DNA of 64,000 nt from Actinernus sp. WN-2022 (GCA_030867875.1 JAOWCC010001501.1:32136792-32200791), one strand, 5' to 3'; counted from the stretch's first letter, positions 1 to 11,180 are shown. The notes: generated by a model not told the origin, from the letters alone. A program made the numbers and translations.

Positions 1-3000
1 TGAAAAGGTTCACATGGAGGGGTAAAGGACAAGGTACACGTAGTAGCAGCCAACGTATACATCGTAGATTAGATTACTTTCTAGTTTCAAATGAATTGCA
101 ACCTTCTATTGATAACTGTGATGTAATTCCAGCCCCTAATACAGATCATTCGGCCATTACTTTAAAATTATTAAAAGTTAAAGAGGGTAAAAGGGGTCCC
201 TCGTTTTGGAAATTTAATAATTCATTGATAGAAAACAAAGAATATATAAAAGAATTGAAATTGGTAATAAATGATTCGAAGAAGGCTTTGAATGAAGAGG
301 GCATCTTTGATCCACAGTTACGGTGGGAACTGATTAAATATGAGGTACGTAAATTTACAATTAAGTTTTCTAAACATCTGGCTAAACAAAAACGGAGCGT
401 ATACAGTAATATTGAGAACAAAATCACTCAGATTGAGAATACGGAAGGTTGGGAAAATGATGAAAGTAAATTAACGGAACATGATAAGCTAACAAAGGAG
501 TTAGAAGAGTTAAGTAACTATGTAATCGACGGTGTTATAGTACGATCCAAGGCAACCCGGCATGAATTAGGAGAAAAAAATACTAGATATTTCTTGACAC
601 TAGAAAAAAGAAACAAATCTAAAACACATGTTAGGAAACTCGTTGACGTTGATAACAATGAAATTGTACAGCCACGCGAAGTACTTAAAGAAATCAGGAA
701 GCACTTTAGTCAACAGTTTAAATTCAAATCAGGGAAGACAGAGTCTGAGTGTCTAGAATTTCTTAGTAAAATTAATATTCCCAAATTGTCAGAGGAAGAA
801 AGAATGGCATGTGAAGGGAGGATGACTGTTAATGAATGTTTTAATAGTCTTAAGGCAATGGGGTCCTCCAAAACACCAGGAAACGATGGTTTAACAAAAG
901 AATTTTATTTAAGTATATGGCATGATATCAAGGAAGATTTGGTCAACTGCTTAAATGATAGTTTAAAAAAAGGTTCATTAACAACTTCACAGAAACAAAT
1001 AATAATTACATTATTGGAAAAGCCAGGTAAAGATAATAGATTCATAGATTCATGGCGTCCAATTAGTTTAATAAATGTGGATGTTAAAATATGTAGTAAG
1101 GTTCTTAGTAAGAGGTTATCTCATATCCTTCCTGGTATAATTCATCATGACCAGACAGCTTTTGTTAAAGGGCGAGTAATAGATGAACCAATTAGAATAA
1201 TTGAGGATATAATGTTTTACGCAAAGAAAAATTGTCTCCCCTTGATCATGTTTGCAGCAGATTTTGAAAAAGCCTTTGATTCGATAGAGCATCCTTTTAT
1301 ATTTGCAGTTTTGAAAAGTTATGGTTTTGGTGAGGGATTTATAAAATGGATACAAGTTCTTTTAGAGGATAATCAAGCGCGTGTTTCAAATAATGGTGCA
1401 GCTACTGACTTGTTCGCAATTAAAAGAGGTACAAAACAGGGAGATCCTATCTCTCCATATATCTTTATTTTAGTTTTAGAAATAATGGCTTTGATGATAA
1501 GAAATGGTAAAGAAATACAGGGAGTGGAATTAGAAGGTAATGTTCGGAAGTTTGTAATATTTGCCGATGATACAACTTTCTTTTTAAGAAATACTACCTC
1601 GCTAGAGAAAACGTTAGAAATGTTAGATCTATTTAGAGTGTTTTCATCTTTAAAGATAAATGTAAAAAAATCGGAAATAGGATGGATAGGGAAAGAAATT
1701 GTGGAAGAGGGAAAGTTTAAGGATTTTAAATGGGTAGATTTTGAGAAACAAGGAGTTAAAATATTAGGTATTTATTTTACTTACAACAAGGTATTACATT
1801 ATAACAATAATTTCCAGCGTATATTAACTAACTTAAGAACAATTTTATCTATGTGGCGGAGTAGACCCTTAACATTATATGGTAGAATTCAGGTAGTTCG
1901 TTCATTAGCAATATCCAAGTTATTATACATATGTTCGAAAATAGATGTGAAAGATGAGTTTATCAAATTAGTTGATTGTGAATTGAAAATTTTTATATGG
2001 AATGGTAAAAAACCTAAAATAAAGCATCAAACGTTGATAGGCGACTATGAATTAGGGGGTTTAAAAGCACCTGATTTTGAATCAATTGTTAAAGCGAATC
2101 GTCTAAAATGGGCTACAGCGCTGTTAAGTATAAAACAAGAGGCATGGAAATTCTTGCCCTTAATGTTTTTAAATCAAATTGGGGGTATATTAGCAATAGA
2201 TCAAAATTTTGAAAAAGAACGAATTCCAAAGTATCTCCCTGATTTTTACAAAAGTGTATTAAGATGTTGGGCAGAGTTTGCTAGGGTAGAAGTAATAGAT
2301 ATTTCTGATATTTTGCAACAATCTTTATGGAATAATAGATATATTAAAATTGATAATAAATCAGTCTTTTTTAAGACTTTTTCGCAACTCAATATTAATA
2401 GAATAGTAGACCTATTGAATGAATCTGGTGAATTTAAATGGGAAATGGTAGAGAGGAAAGGCCTCCAAGCTAAGGATTTCTTTCATTGGGCAGGTTTAGT
2501 ACACTCCATACCAAGAAAATGGAAAGAAGTAGTCAAAAATATAGGTATAATAGAGGGTACTATAGATATAGGAAAAAAATACTTAAAACTTGGGCAAAAG
2601 TCGTTTGATATAGAAAATGTTGAGAACTCAAAAGAAATTTACAAATGTTTAATTGGTGCGAAGTTTAAGTCACCTACCTCCCAAATAAATATTATAAATC
2701 GATTAAAGCCTGAGAGCCCATTAAGTTGGGAAGAGATTTATAGGCGTATATATTCAACAACGATTGATTCTTATTCACGATATTTTCAATATAGAATTTT
2801 GAACAACTGCCTTTATCTTAATTTCGATTTATTTCGTTTTAAATTAATTGAGTGTTCACGTTGCTCTTTTTGTTTAATTAACCAAGAAACAATAGATCAT
2901 TTATTTGTAGAATGTATAGAGGCCAAAAATTTATATTTTGAATTACGAACTTGGTTAGGAAAGCACGATATAAATCTACCACCATCAAATCTTGTAAATA

Positions 3001-3376
3001 TCATATTAGGGGTAAACGAACAGCCACAAAACTTTATTATCTTAATGTATAAATTAGCTTTATATAAAGCAAGAGAGAAAAGAAAAATCCCTACATTAGC
3101 TCTATTTATAAACTCTTTAGTGTATTTTGAGAAAATCGAATCCAACGTAGCAAAATCAAGGAACACAACCCTGGAACACCTTAAGAAATGGGAAAAACTG
3201 TTAATTGCAATTAGACATTTTTCTGAATAGGAATAGCTGGCTTAGAGTATTTTCTTTTCTCTTTTTTGTTTTTTTTCCTTTGTCTCTTTGTTGTATAAAT
3301 TTTGTGTAATGTAATTTAGTAATTAGAAATGTTTACAATAAAAAAAAAAGTTAAAAAAAAACAAAAAAAAAAAAAA
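1..3376 (+). mobile_element. 5'-truncated (by window edge) Tx1/L1-type LINE with poly(A) tail
   Basis: The window opens inside a non-LTR retrotransposon. It contains the end of the apurinic-like endonuclease domain, the whole reverse transcriptase and a long C-terminal region, then about 100 bp of 3' UTR and an A-rich tail (about 3340-3376). A poly(A) tail together with an APE-type endonuclease places it in the L1/Tx1 group rather than CR1/L2. The 5' target duplication lies outside the window, so it cannot be checked. The uninterrupted ORF suggests a young copy. Confidence 0.9.
3..3230 (+). CDS. LINE ORF2: endonuclease C-terminus + reverse transcriptase (5' partial)
   Basis: The frame is open from base 3 to a TAG at 3228-3230, so the protein enters from outside the window; the internal ATG at 96 is not the true start. 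The first residues (RLDYFLVSN, then TDHSAI) are the last motifs of the APE endonuclease, including the DH pair. The RT follows: TPGNDGLT and the WRPISLINVD block (about codons 285-330), AADFEKAFDS (catalytic Asp), KRGTKQGDPISP, and the FADD active site at about 1561-1572. A Cys-His motif (CSFC...HLFVEC) lies near the C-terminus, as in L1-like ORF2. It would nick target DNA and reverse-transcribe its own RNA. No stop or frameshift is seen over more than 1,070 codons, so it may be competent. An ORF1 would lie upstream, outside the window. Confidence 0.93.
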   Translation, partial: KRFTWRGKGQGTRSSSQRIHRRLDYFLVSNELQPSIDNCDVIPAPNTDHSAITLKLLKVKEGKRGPSFWKFNNSLIENKEYIKELKLVINDSKKALNEEGIFDPQLRWELIKYEVRKFTIKFSKHLAKQKRSVYSNIENKITQIENTEGWENDESKLTEHDKLTKELEELSNYVIDGVIVRSKATRHELGEKNTRYFLTLEKRNKSKTHVRKLVDVDNNEIVQPREVLKEIRKHFSQQFKFKSGKTESECLEFLSKINIPKLSEEERMACEGRMTVNECFNSLKAMGSSKTPGNDGLTKEFYLSIWHDIKEDLVNCLNDSLKKGSLTTSQKQIIITLLEKPGKDNRFIDSWRPISLINVDVKICSKVLSKRLSHILPGIIHHDQTAFVKGRVIDEPIRIIEDIMFYAKKNCLPLIMFAADFEKAFDSIEHPFIFAVLKSYGFGEGFIKWIQVLLEDNQARVSNNGAATDLFAIKRGTKQGDPISPYIFILVLEIMALMIRNGKEIQGVELEGNVRKFVIFADDTTFFLRNTTSLEKTLEMLDLFRVFSSLKINVKKSEIGWIGKEIVEEGKFKDFKWVDFEKQGVKILGIYFTYNKVLHYNNNFQRILTNLRTILSMWRSRPLTLYGRIQVVRSLAISKLLYICSKIDVKDEFIKLVDCELKIFIWNGKKPKIKHQTLIGDYELGGLKAPDFESIVKANRLKWATALLSIKQEAWKFLPLMFLNQIGGILAIDQNFEKERIPKYLPDFYKSVLRCWAEFARVEVIDISDILQQSLWNNRYIKIDNKSVFFKTFSQLNINRIVDLLNESGEFKWEMVERKGLQAKDFFHWAGLVHSIPRKWKEVVKNIGIIEGTIDIGKKYLKLGQKSFDIENVENSKEIYKCLIGAKFKSPTSQINIINRLKPESPLSWEEIYRRIYSTTIDSYSRYFQYRILNNCLYLNFDLFRFKLIECSRCSFCLINQETIDHLFVECIEAKNLYFELRTWLGKHDINLPPSNLVNIILGVNEQPQNFIILMYKLALYKAREKRKIPTLALFINSLVYFEKIESNVAKSRNTTLEHLKKWEKLLIAIRHFSE

Positions 3377-4173
3377 ACATCAAACACTACATTTTGTCTA
3401 TTCAATAGATTTTTCTAGTATCAGATAACTCTGATGTGTCATGTTTAATATTTGACTATTATCAACTGGATCAAATCTGTCGAAAACCATCCGAAAAGCC
3501 AATAATAGCATGTGACGTTACGTCATTTTAATAAAAAAATATGAAATATCAGGTAACAGCTATCTCACAAATATCAGCTAACAGCTAAAAAAAGGTAAAA
3601 TTCTCAGTTAACAGTAATATTTTTGGCCATTTCTCAGTTATCAGTTAACCCCATTCAGCCCCTCAATCAATGCAAGCCGCGTTTTTGTCTTGACCCATAC
3701 TTGAGTTGCTTTGCCATAACTTTCAATCTGATTGGTTGAATAGAGAACAAATTATGCCGGATACCTTTCAGTGTAACAATAACAATAACAATAATTCTTA
3801 ACGATAATCATCGGTTAATTAATTAATGTTTGATTTGCCTGTCATTTCCTCCCTGTGAACTTCAATGTCTACAAAATTAAGAAGACCCCCTGTATGGTTT
3901 ACATTTTGGTGAAAACCCCATGTCTCTACGATGTTCCCTTCTACCCGTAAAAAAATTATTGCCCTTTTCGTTTTGGCTGCAAAGCATGCTGGGATAGTTT
4001 CATTTTATATTTCCCTGTCCAAAACTGGATTAAATAAAGTTGTAGCGCTAAAATTATAGTGTTAGTACTAAACACGACGAACACAGCGTATTGTTTGCAA
4101 ATTTTGGGTAAGATCTGCGAACGTTGCAAAACTGAGGGGAGAAGGGTTGAAAATGATATGCATTTCCTCATAA
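3377..4173. other. Intergenic stretch, no gene seen
   Basis: AT-rich sequence with repeated short 'cagctaacag/cagttaacag' words (3550-3650) and an (aca)n-like run near 3775. I see no coding sequence, RNA gene or paired element ends. Confidence 0.5.
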
Positions 4174-4484
4174 CACAGTCTATTTGTATAATAGTGCCCG
4201 CTGAGAGCGGAAGACGATTTTGCGATGAATAATAACGACAAATAGACTGTGTTTGTCTCGGAACTATCGGCTGATAGTTTCCCTTGCGAATTTGATGTTC
4301 TTAAACGGCTAGCATATAATCCCTCGAACTTCGTTCTCAGGCTTATATTTGTTTTAAGAACATCAAATTTCCGCGGGCAACTATCAGCGTATAAGTTCCT
4401 CGACGGACACAGTCTATTTGAATAAAGTGCCCGCTGAGAGCAGAAGACAATTTTGTGATGAACAATAACGACAAATAGAGTGTG
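4174..4484. mobile_element. Two copies of a 77-78 bp MITE within a foldback
   Basis: Copy 1 (4174-4251) and copy 2 (4408-4484) each start CACAGTCTATTTG and end with its complement, and share the interior 'gtgcccgctgagag'. Between them lie inverted arms, 'gaatttgatgttctt' and 'aagaacatcaaattt', so the pair also forms a larger hairpin. A related end (cacactctatttgt) recurs at about 5386-5399. These are non-coding. Confidence 0.75.
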
Positions 4485-4575
4485 TTTGTTTGTTTGTGAG
4501 TGTGTATGTTCTTAAAACTAACATATATAAGCCTTCGAACTGCGTTCTCGGCCCGTTCTCGGGCTTATATTTGTT

Positions 4576-5198
4576 TTAAAGTGCCACTACGACGAAATTC
4601 GACCATTTTCTTTTCTACTTTTTTGTCTTTCAAAACGACACACAGTGTCGAAAATATCCAAATCATTGAAAAATATTACCAAAGTACCAAATTAACCCAT
4701 GAATTTTGAAGAGAGTTTACCGTTGAAATGACGTCCGCCATTACTGAAGTGTGTTCCAAATACTTCGAGATTTTCGACCAGCGGTTTGCTGTTATGACGT
4801 CATCTGTTCAACGCGTCGCTCTTGTAAATGCGTCGCTCTTGTAAATGCGTAGTTCCATTCAAAACTTCGTTCTTTCCTTTCCTTTTTTGGAAAAAAAATA
4901 GTATAAATATGTACTTTACTTATAAGTTCGTGCGAAAGTTTGTGTGAAACGTAGCCCCGCATGTTGTTGTGTTGAGAAGATGACGTCACGTCCGGTGGAA
5001 ATTAGCTCTGTCATGGCTCTGTCACGGAACGGGTTAGAGTAATGGCGGACATAAAAACTCAAGATTCGGACCCCAAAAAATAAGACTTCCCATCGTCATA
5101 TCAAAAAACGGTGTGTGTAGACAAAAAATATAGCAACTTTTCTTTACAAATACGCAAAAATATCACTATCTTAAAATTTGATCGTAGTGGCACTTTAA
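4576..5198. mobile_element. TTAA-flanked MITE (AGTGCC termini)
   Basis: The left end is TTAA|AGTGCCACTACGA and the right end is TCGTAGTGGCACT|TTAA, with further imperfect inverted homology inside (for example 'taatggcggac' against its complement). A TTAA target duplication is the hallmark of piggyBac-type transposition. There is no transposase, so it is non-autonomous. Related AGTGCC ends occur at 20537, 62810 and 63632. Confidence 0.75.
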
Positions 5199-5487
5199 GA
5201 ACATCAAATTTCCGCGGGCAACTATCAGCCGATTGCTTTTCACTCAATCCCCAGACATTCAAATGACAAAGGGCATGGCGGCCATGTTGGTGCCCCAACA
5301 AAAGAAGCTAACGAGGAATCTATTGTTTGAGGCCGGTTTGGCGGCTATGACGTCAAGTGAAAGCCAGCAATAGTTCCTCGACGGACACACTCTATTTGTA
5401 TAACAGAAACCTCGAGCCCGCAGTCTAATTGTTAGATATCTTAGCTGCCTTATTTTGAACAACTTACTTGTAGAGCGTTCATTGGGG

Positions 5488-6073
5488 TAGGCATTTATAG
5501 ATTGTGCTCGGCAACTTTTGGGCAACTTTTGGAGTCTCGAGCAACGTTTTGAAGTTTACGCAACTGTAAGCATTTTTTTGAGTTTTGAGCAACTTTTGAG
5601 CAATTTGTTAAAAAAATTGAGCCACAAATAAAATTTTAGAGTTTTAAAATACAAGATCTGTGTAAATACGGCAGAAAACACCCTGAACAATCCTTACAAA
5701 AAGAAAGCAGTTTATTATGTGCCCTCGATTACCTCCATGTGGTCAGCGGCTGTTCGCAAACTGTACACGCTCTTTATGGTCAGCGGTTCGAAATTTTGAG
5801 GTACAATAATGCCAAAAGGCAGTAATAACTGAACAATACACAAGCATCTCGGTTAAATGTACTCATTGGCAAGTTAAACGTTGTACATAGTGTAAAAAAA
5901 CTTTACAAAGTGTTGTTTAAAGCTTTTACTTCAATAAAGCGGTTTATATTGTAAAGCAACTTCTTGAATTATTGAAGCAACTTTTCTCCTTTTTAGGCAA
6001 CTTTTTGAGCAACTTTTAACCCTTTTTTTGAGCAACTTTTTCGAAATTTTTTAGCACAATCTATAAATGCCTA
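5488..6073. mobile_element. Non-autonomous hAT-type element with perfect 8-bp TSD
   Basis: The terminal inverted repeat TAGGCATTTATAGATTGTGC (5488 onward) is matched exactly by its complement ending at 6073. Both sides carry the same 8 bp, CATTGGGG (5480-5487 and 6074-6081). An 8-bp duplication and a TAG.. terminus are typical of hAT transposons. The ends are rich in a subterminal 'GCAACTTTT' word (over six copies), which looks like an array of transposase-binding sites. There is no ORF of note. Confidence 0.88.
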
Positions 6074-6183
6074 CATTGGGGTAGCGTTATTCTTATTCCA
6101 CCCACCCCCCACCCCCAATAAAGTCTGAATAATAAAACAATTGAAGCACCTCTTCCCACGCTTTTCGATCCCGTTTTGATTTT

Positions 6184-6650
6184 ATTAAATTAAATTATAG
6201 GCTTCCCTTAGTCACTTTGTGCAATTGAAAAAAAAAATTGAGAGCGCGAACAAATTTTTTTCGTATTGAAGTCGGGCGTAATTGCATGCCGTTGAAATAT
6301 GCTAATCACATGCGTGACGTCACTGGGTCTGCACATGTAATATGGCTGACTGCAAGGCTTCTATTAGAAAAATTATGGCCATCGTCAAGCTAAGGTTTCT
6401 CAAAGTAAGACATATTTAAATTGAAAATTATTTATAAATTATTTTATAAATGAACAAGTCCAAGGACTACAGAAAAGCTGATCGAACAACGTGTTTACTT
6501 TAATATTTTATAGTATTTATGAAGACGAATATAAATGCGCAGACCCAGTGACGTCAAACATGTGATTATCATATCCGCCTGACTTCGACAAATTGATTTT
6601 TAATTGCACAAAATGACGAAGAGAAGCCTAGAATTTAATAAAATAAATTA
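6184..6650. mobile_element. Imperfect foldback element
   Basis: The outer arms 'aaattataggcttccc' / 'gaagcctagaattt' and the inner arms 'gtgacgtcactgggtctg' / 'cagacccagtgacgtc' pair across the element. The arms have diverged, so it is an old MITE-like insertion. No clear target duplication. Confidence 0.6.
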
Positions 6651-7464
6651 ACCGCGAAGGGAATATGTCGGTTTTGACAAACACTCCGAGCTAGACGGCA
6701 AGCATTCTAGCTTAGTTAAATTCGCAAATGTTGGCCTTTATCACTTTATATCACCGTGTGTAGACAAATCAAATCTTAGGATACAGCTGTTTTTGTTTTA
6801 TTTCCCGTCCGCATAACTCAGAAATCGCGTGCTCTGATTGGGTGTTGGCTGGTTCGGACCGGCTATTCCCCAAAAACATTTTTGACGAGATTCTGACATA
6901 AATGTCTAATAGCATCGAACATCTTATTTTTCTGGCACATATTTGATAATGAACGCCTAAGTAAAGGGAGGAAAACTGCAAAAATTGCCTGTGATTTCAC
7001 TGAAAAGTTTTCAATTTTAGTTCGCGCGAGCGCTAAAAACAGAATTGGTGAAACAGTAAAGAATAAAATAAAAATCACAGAAAGAAATAATTAAACGTTA
7101 TTTACCTATTTATATCTCAGATATATTGAGGCGTGGGTCAAGGACAGTGCCATTGACGCCAACATATGCGCGAAGTTCGTCAGTTCATATGAAAATCGCT
7201 GAAAATAACAACGATTTGAGTTACTATTTCTGCTATATTTTATACTACAGTTTTCTACTCTCGATATTATATATATATTTTTCGTTTTTATTCTTCCTTT
7301 ATGATAGTGTTTTTTTATTTTATTTCTATATTAGTAATTATATATTTTTATGTATGCCTATATATCCTCTGTAACAGGTCCTCCCTGAAAACCACGTTAG
7401 GGTGACGGGAGTTTCCTGTATAAAGAATTTTATTGTTATTATTATTATAACAGTAAATAGGGAC
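6651..7464. other. Intergenic stretch, no gene seen
   Basis: AT-rich sequence, with a T-rich pyrimidine stretch at about 7250-7350 followed by 'attgttattattattat', which looks like a decayed repeat tail. No supportable gene. Confidence 0.4.
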
Positions 7465-7844
7465 TTTAAGATACGACAACTATGGTCTACGACTACGAAC
7501 GCGTACTAATAAAGGACTGGAACGATACACTCGTATTGGTTTCATTGCACCGTAGCGAGTCCACGACGGTGATTTCGTAGTCACCACAACAGAGTACGTT
7601 AGTCGGATTTTACGCTAACCTTTCAAATACACAATAAATTGTTTTCTGTTCGAGTTTAAGGTATTTCTGGGTATAGCTTATGTGGGAATTTTGGGTCAAT
7701 TCGGTCGGCAACACGATGGCTTCAGCTCAGTCAAGCCAAAATGTTGAAATTTTCGCGCCATTCGTTGCGTACTCGGCCCAGTACTCTAGCCGACCGCTAG
7801 GCACGTCCAACCGTAGTAGTAGTCCGTAGTCGCCGTATCTTAAA
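7465..7844. mobile_element. MITE with TTTAAGATACG inverted ends
   Basis: The left end TTTAAGATACGACAACTA is matched by the right end ..TAGTCGCCGTATCTTAAA (about two mismatches in the first 18 bp). The interior is non-coding and rich in CGTAG/CTACG words. No clean target duplication seen. Confidence 0.65.
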
Positions 7845-7856
7845 TTCGCTAATACA

Positions 7857-8275
7857 TTGGAACCTCTCCGTACGGACACCTACGGACCCCTCCATATTAC
7901 GGACAGATCTCCAGGTCCCGGCAAATCCCCATATTTATTTCCTCTGCCCCGCACAAATTTCATGAAAAATAGTTTTAGCTACAGCGGGGCAGTACTCTGG
8001 AATAGTCTACCAGTGGAGGTGCGGCAGGCAAGCGCTCTTAGCAGTTTTCGATCTGGCTGCAGCAGCTTCTTCTCTTGAATTAAACTCTTTAGTTATAATC
8101 TGTAATTCAGACGGCATTCATGTAAAGCAGGTAGTTTGTAGTTATATTAGATTAGTTAGTAGTTTTCATAATTTATCATATTTTATTGAGCGATTATATT
8201 ATTATAATTATATATTTTTTAGTAATTTATATCCAACTGATGAATCAACCGTGTCTAAATAAAGTTATACATACT
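7857..8275 (+). pseudogene. LINE reverse-transcriptase C-terminal remnant (L2/CR1-like)
   Basis: The frame to the TGA at 8076-8078 encodes the typical tail of L2/CR1-type ORF2 proteins (NSFSYSGAVLWNSLPVEVR followed by a basic/aromatic end). About 200 bp of AT-rich 3' UTR with AATAAA-like signals follow. Only the last ~70 codons remain, so this is a dead-on-arrival 5'-truncated insertion, not a gene. Confidence 0.8.
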
Positions 8276-8369
8276 ACATACATATATTCTTTGTTTAAAA
8301 AAACCCTCTATATTAAGCCTAATCTCAGCCCCAGGTAGCCGGCAAAATTCATACAAATTCTACCTCAAA

Positions 8370-8425
8370 TTGTAATTTACAGTGATCTTGTAAGGACAAA
8401 TTGTAATTTACAGTGATCTTGTAAG
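8370..8425. repeat. Short direct duplication (about 26-30 bp unit)
   Basis: The string 'attgtaatttacagtgatc' followed by 'ttgtaag' occurs twice in direct succession. Confidence 0.75.
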
Positions 8426-8537
8426 CTGTCGATGATTAGAAAAACAGAATTACAAAATGTACACAGTGCTGTAAACGTACATACTGTATTAGACATCAAG
8501 TTAATCTGCAAACAGATGACATTTTGGATGATATTTT

Positions 8538-8855
8538 ACGCCTTTTCGATCATAAAAACACACTAAATACTGTACTGTCATTTATAATTGGGAAATTAAC
8601 ATCGTGTGCAATCTACTAAAGTTAAGGACGCATTGGTATGTATCGAGAAAGCAACTATTACAACTATTTTTAATAATATTGAACTCCATGCCCAGCACGC
8701 CTTTTCGATCATAAAAACACACTAAATACTGTACTGTCATTTATAATTGGGAAATTAACATCGTGTGCAATCTACTAAAGTTAAGGACGCATTGGTATGT
8801 ATCGAGAAAGCAACTATTACAACTATTTTTAATAATATTGAACTCCATGCCTAGG
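8538..8855. repeat. 159-bp direct tandem duplication
   Basis: The block beginning 'acgccttttcgatcat' at 8538 recurs at 8697, essentially identical over 159 bp including 'actgtactgtcatttata' and ending at 'gaactccatgcc'. Near-identity implies a recent duplication or an assembly duplication. Confidence 0.9.
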
Positions 8856-9153
8856 CTCGGTTTCAGCCGTTGGAGTGTCGTTTCTCCAAAGCCTCCCCCC
8901 ACTAACGGCTGGGCGCGAGGTCAACACACCGTGTCCGTGACGTCATCTGATTAACATCAATATTATTTATTTATTTGCGTGTAGCGTAGGTTCGATTCCG
9001 CGTAAACTTTCAAAACACATTGGAATTCTTTAAAATAAAACTCCAAGTGTGAAATTAATTCGACGTAGGTAAAGGTTTTATTTCAGTGATACCTGTTATT
9101 ATTAGCTCTCATGTTCACAGTCCAAGTTTTCAAGGAAAGCCCGGCTGTTGAGA
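8856..9153 (+). repeat. Interspersed repeat, family copy A (SINE-like, B-box-like motif)
   Basis: This ~297-bp unit is matched in the opposite orientation at 24398-24668. It starts 'aggctcggtttcagcc' and ends 'cccggctgttgaga'. It contains GGTTCGATTCC (about 8990), identical to a tRNA-type B box, but I find no convincing A box upstream. SINE identity is therefore possible, not proven. A third, partial match is at 10952-11022. Confidence 0.7.
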
Positions 9154-10951
9154 CACTCTCGCTGACAGAAATTAAAAGCCGAAATATATACGGGGATAAA
9201 AATTAAGTTCAGATGTTATCTCGGAACTCTGAGCTAGAGTCGAGTATTCCCGCTTAGTACTTGTGTAGAGTATGTCTTGGAGACATAAATTGTACAAACT
9301 TAGTACATAGGACTTGAAGAATTGTAAAACTCATTTGATGCAGCGATTTTCAAGTGAATCGGTGATTGCAGAGTTAAAGACCCTGTGTCCGAGCCCATGG
9401 TGCTTTGCGCGAATGTTATGATTAGTTTGTTTATCAACGGCCGCATAAATTAAAGGCCAGCTTTTAGGCGAACTAAAATGCTCTCGATTGTTTATAAGTT
9501 TCATAAAAGAAGTACCCATATACTTTGGATAACGAATTTCATAATTTCTACCGGATTAGAAACCCAATCGAGCCCACGAATTTTCTCCGGATGCTTCGAA
9601 TATGATTTTAACAGTATTCGGCAGGAAGCCAGTTGTTCTGTCTTTAGATTCTAATTAGGTTTACGAGTGCGACTTTTCACAACTCTACAAGCAAACACAT
9701 ATTCTTGCTACCTTGTTTTCATGTTTCCTGTATTGCTTAGCTGTATTTGAAGATATCTACTTTCCTTGCGAATGATATATTTTGAGTGTAAAATGGAATG
9801 TCGACTCGTACTCGCACTAGAGTCAAACTCACAGCGAAGTAACAGCTGAACTCGGCAGATTGGAGTTTGACCCGCGATCGTAGTTTTGGTAGCAAGACTT
9901 TCTGGACCTACTGGAGGATAAAAAAAAAGGTTAAGGACATTGCTTTCTCTGCTAATAAAAATGCAAAACATATACAGATACGTCGTAACACCTCAGTGGA
10001 GCTTAGCCATGCGAAACTTGATTATAATTACGAATGATCTTGATGCCAGAAGTGGTTGCATGCTTTGTGCTTTGTATTTCCAACGAAGCCCGCCGGTCCA
10101 TTAGTGCAGCAAATCCCCGGGAAACTCACGTAGTAGTCCTTTTGAACCACAAGTGTTCTCTTGTAGATCTAGAGAAAGTAAAATGTGGACTGCTGAAGGA
10201 TTATTTGTCGAGTCGCTTCGCCTCGCTGTCTCGGTCCTTTCTCCGGAATTCCTCTACTCGCCACTCTAGAAATATTCGAACTAAAGTTTCATTTTAAAAA
10301 GAATATATTCAAAAGTTAAGATAAAAGAAAGTCAGTTAAGCATATATACCTATGAATAATTACACGATGGCCCAAACTAGGGATGGATTTCGAAAGATTC
10401 GAGAGTCACATAACAACAACAGCGATCTTTCTGATTTTCGTAGCCTACGGAAATGATTTGCGCGCGCATAGCACCATGGGCTCGGAAACAGGGTCTTTAA
10501 ACGCGTAAACATGGCCTGCGTCAGACGTGATTTCCTCTCTTCTATAAACTCTTTTAATATGGAGTCGTCAGTCTTTTTTTCGCCGATAAAGGCAGCACTA
10601 ATTTTCTTTGAAGTAAGAATAGCTGGGCTACCTTGGTCTTGCATCGGTAAAGTTAAATGAGAAATGACTCAACATTTACGAGCTGCGACCTTTCCCAAGT
10701 GACTTCCAGAGCCAGTGCGTTTACTGACAAAGTGTCTTCACCCGAAAACTAACTCTCTTACTGATTCTTTGTGTGAATCCTTGAATTCTTCGAAACCAAA
10801 CTTTTCCAGAGCAAATTTAAACGCATTTTGGAACAGCAATCGAAAGTCTTTGGTACGGCTTAAAAGTTTACAATGTAAATTATGCAAATCAATTCAGCGA
10901 CAGGATTTGAGTGGCAAGTTTGTGATTGGCTAAAACCAACAATGTCTCAGC
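9154..10951. other. Intergenic stretch with a dispersed motif
   Basis: I see no convincing gene. A ~30-bp segment, 'gtccgagcccatggtgct' at about 9388, recurs inverted at about 10476-10494, so part of this stretch is repeat-derived. A 94-codon minus-strand frame (10644 to 10360) runs across that shared segment; I do not accept it as a gene. Confidence 0.4.
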
Positions 10952-11022
10952 TCGCGCGCCCAGCCGTGAGTGGGGAGAGGATCGCGGGCTCACCGAAACC
11001 CCCACGGCTGGAAACCGAGCCT
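10952..11022 (-). repeat. Partial copy of the 8856/24398 interspersed repeat
   Basis: It shares 'cgcgcgcccagccgtgag' and 'aaaccgagcct' with the other copies in minus orientation. Only the GC-rich end is present, and it lies just upstream of the host gene's first exon. Confidence 0.65.
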
Positions 11023-11122
11023 ACTCCATGCCCAGCACCCTTAATTTTTGATTTTCCAGCGGCCGCAAGATACTGGGAACTAGTCGGGCGCCATATTTGA
11101 ACAAGAGTTTTATACAGGAAAC
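11023..11122 (+). promoter_or_regulatory. Putative promoter / 5' UTR of the hinderin-like gene
   Basis: This short, relatively GC-rich, TATA-less stretch precedes the proposed start codon. It contains 'gcggccgc' and 'gcgccatatttg', a YY1-like GCCATNTT motif often found near metazoan starts. Assigning a promoter is inference from position only. Confidence 0.35.
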
Positions 11123-11180
11123 ATGGCGACCGCGCACAGAAGTACAGAAGGCAAAACAAACGTATTTTGGACTAAAGATA
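11123..11180 (+). CDS. KIAA1328: Hinderin-like exon 1 (start codon)
   Basis: ATG at 11123 in the context 'gaaacatggcg' opens 19 codons ending FWTKD plus one base, before donor A|GTATCC at 11180/11181 (phase 1). Joined to exon 2 it reads ..[14 protein letters not shown]. The aromatic FW-x-x-D motif resembles the hinderin N-terminus as I recall it. The donor is weak, but the same GTATCC hexamer is used at exon 3. Confidence 0.5.

Noticed and set aside
10360..10644. 94-codon minus-strand frame as the first exon of a divergent gene
   Set aside because: Its second half coincides with a segment repeated at about 9388, and I see no supported donor or downstream exon.
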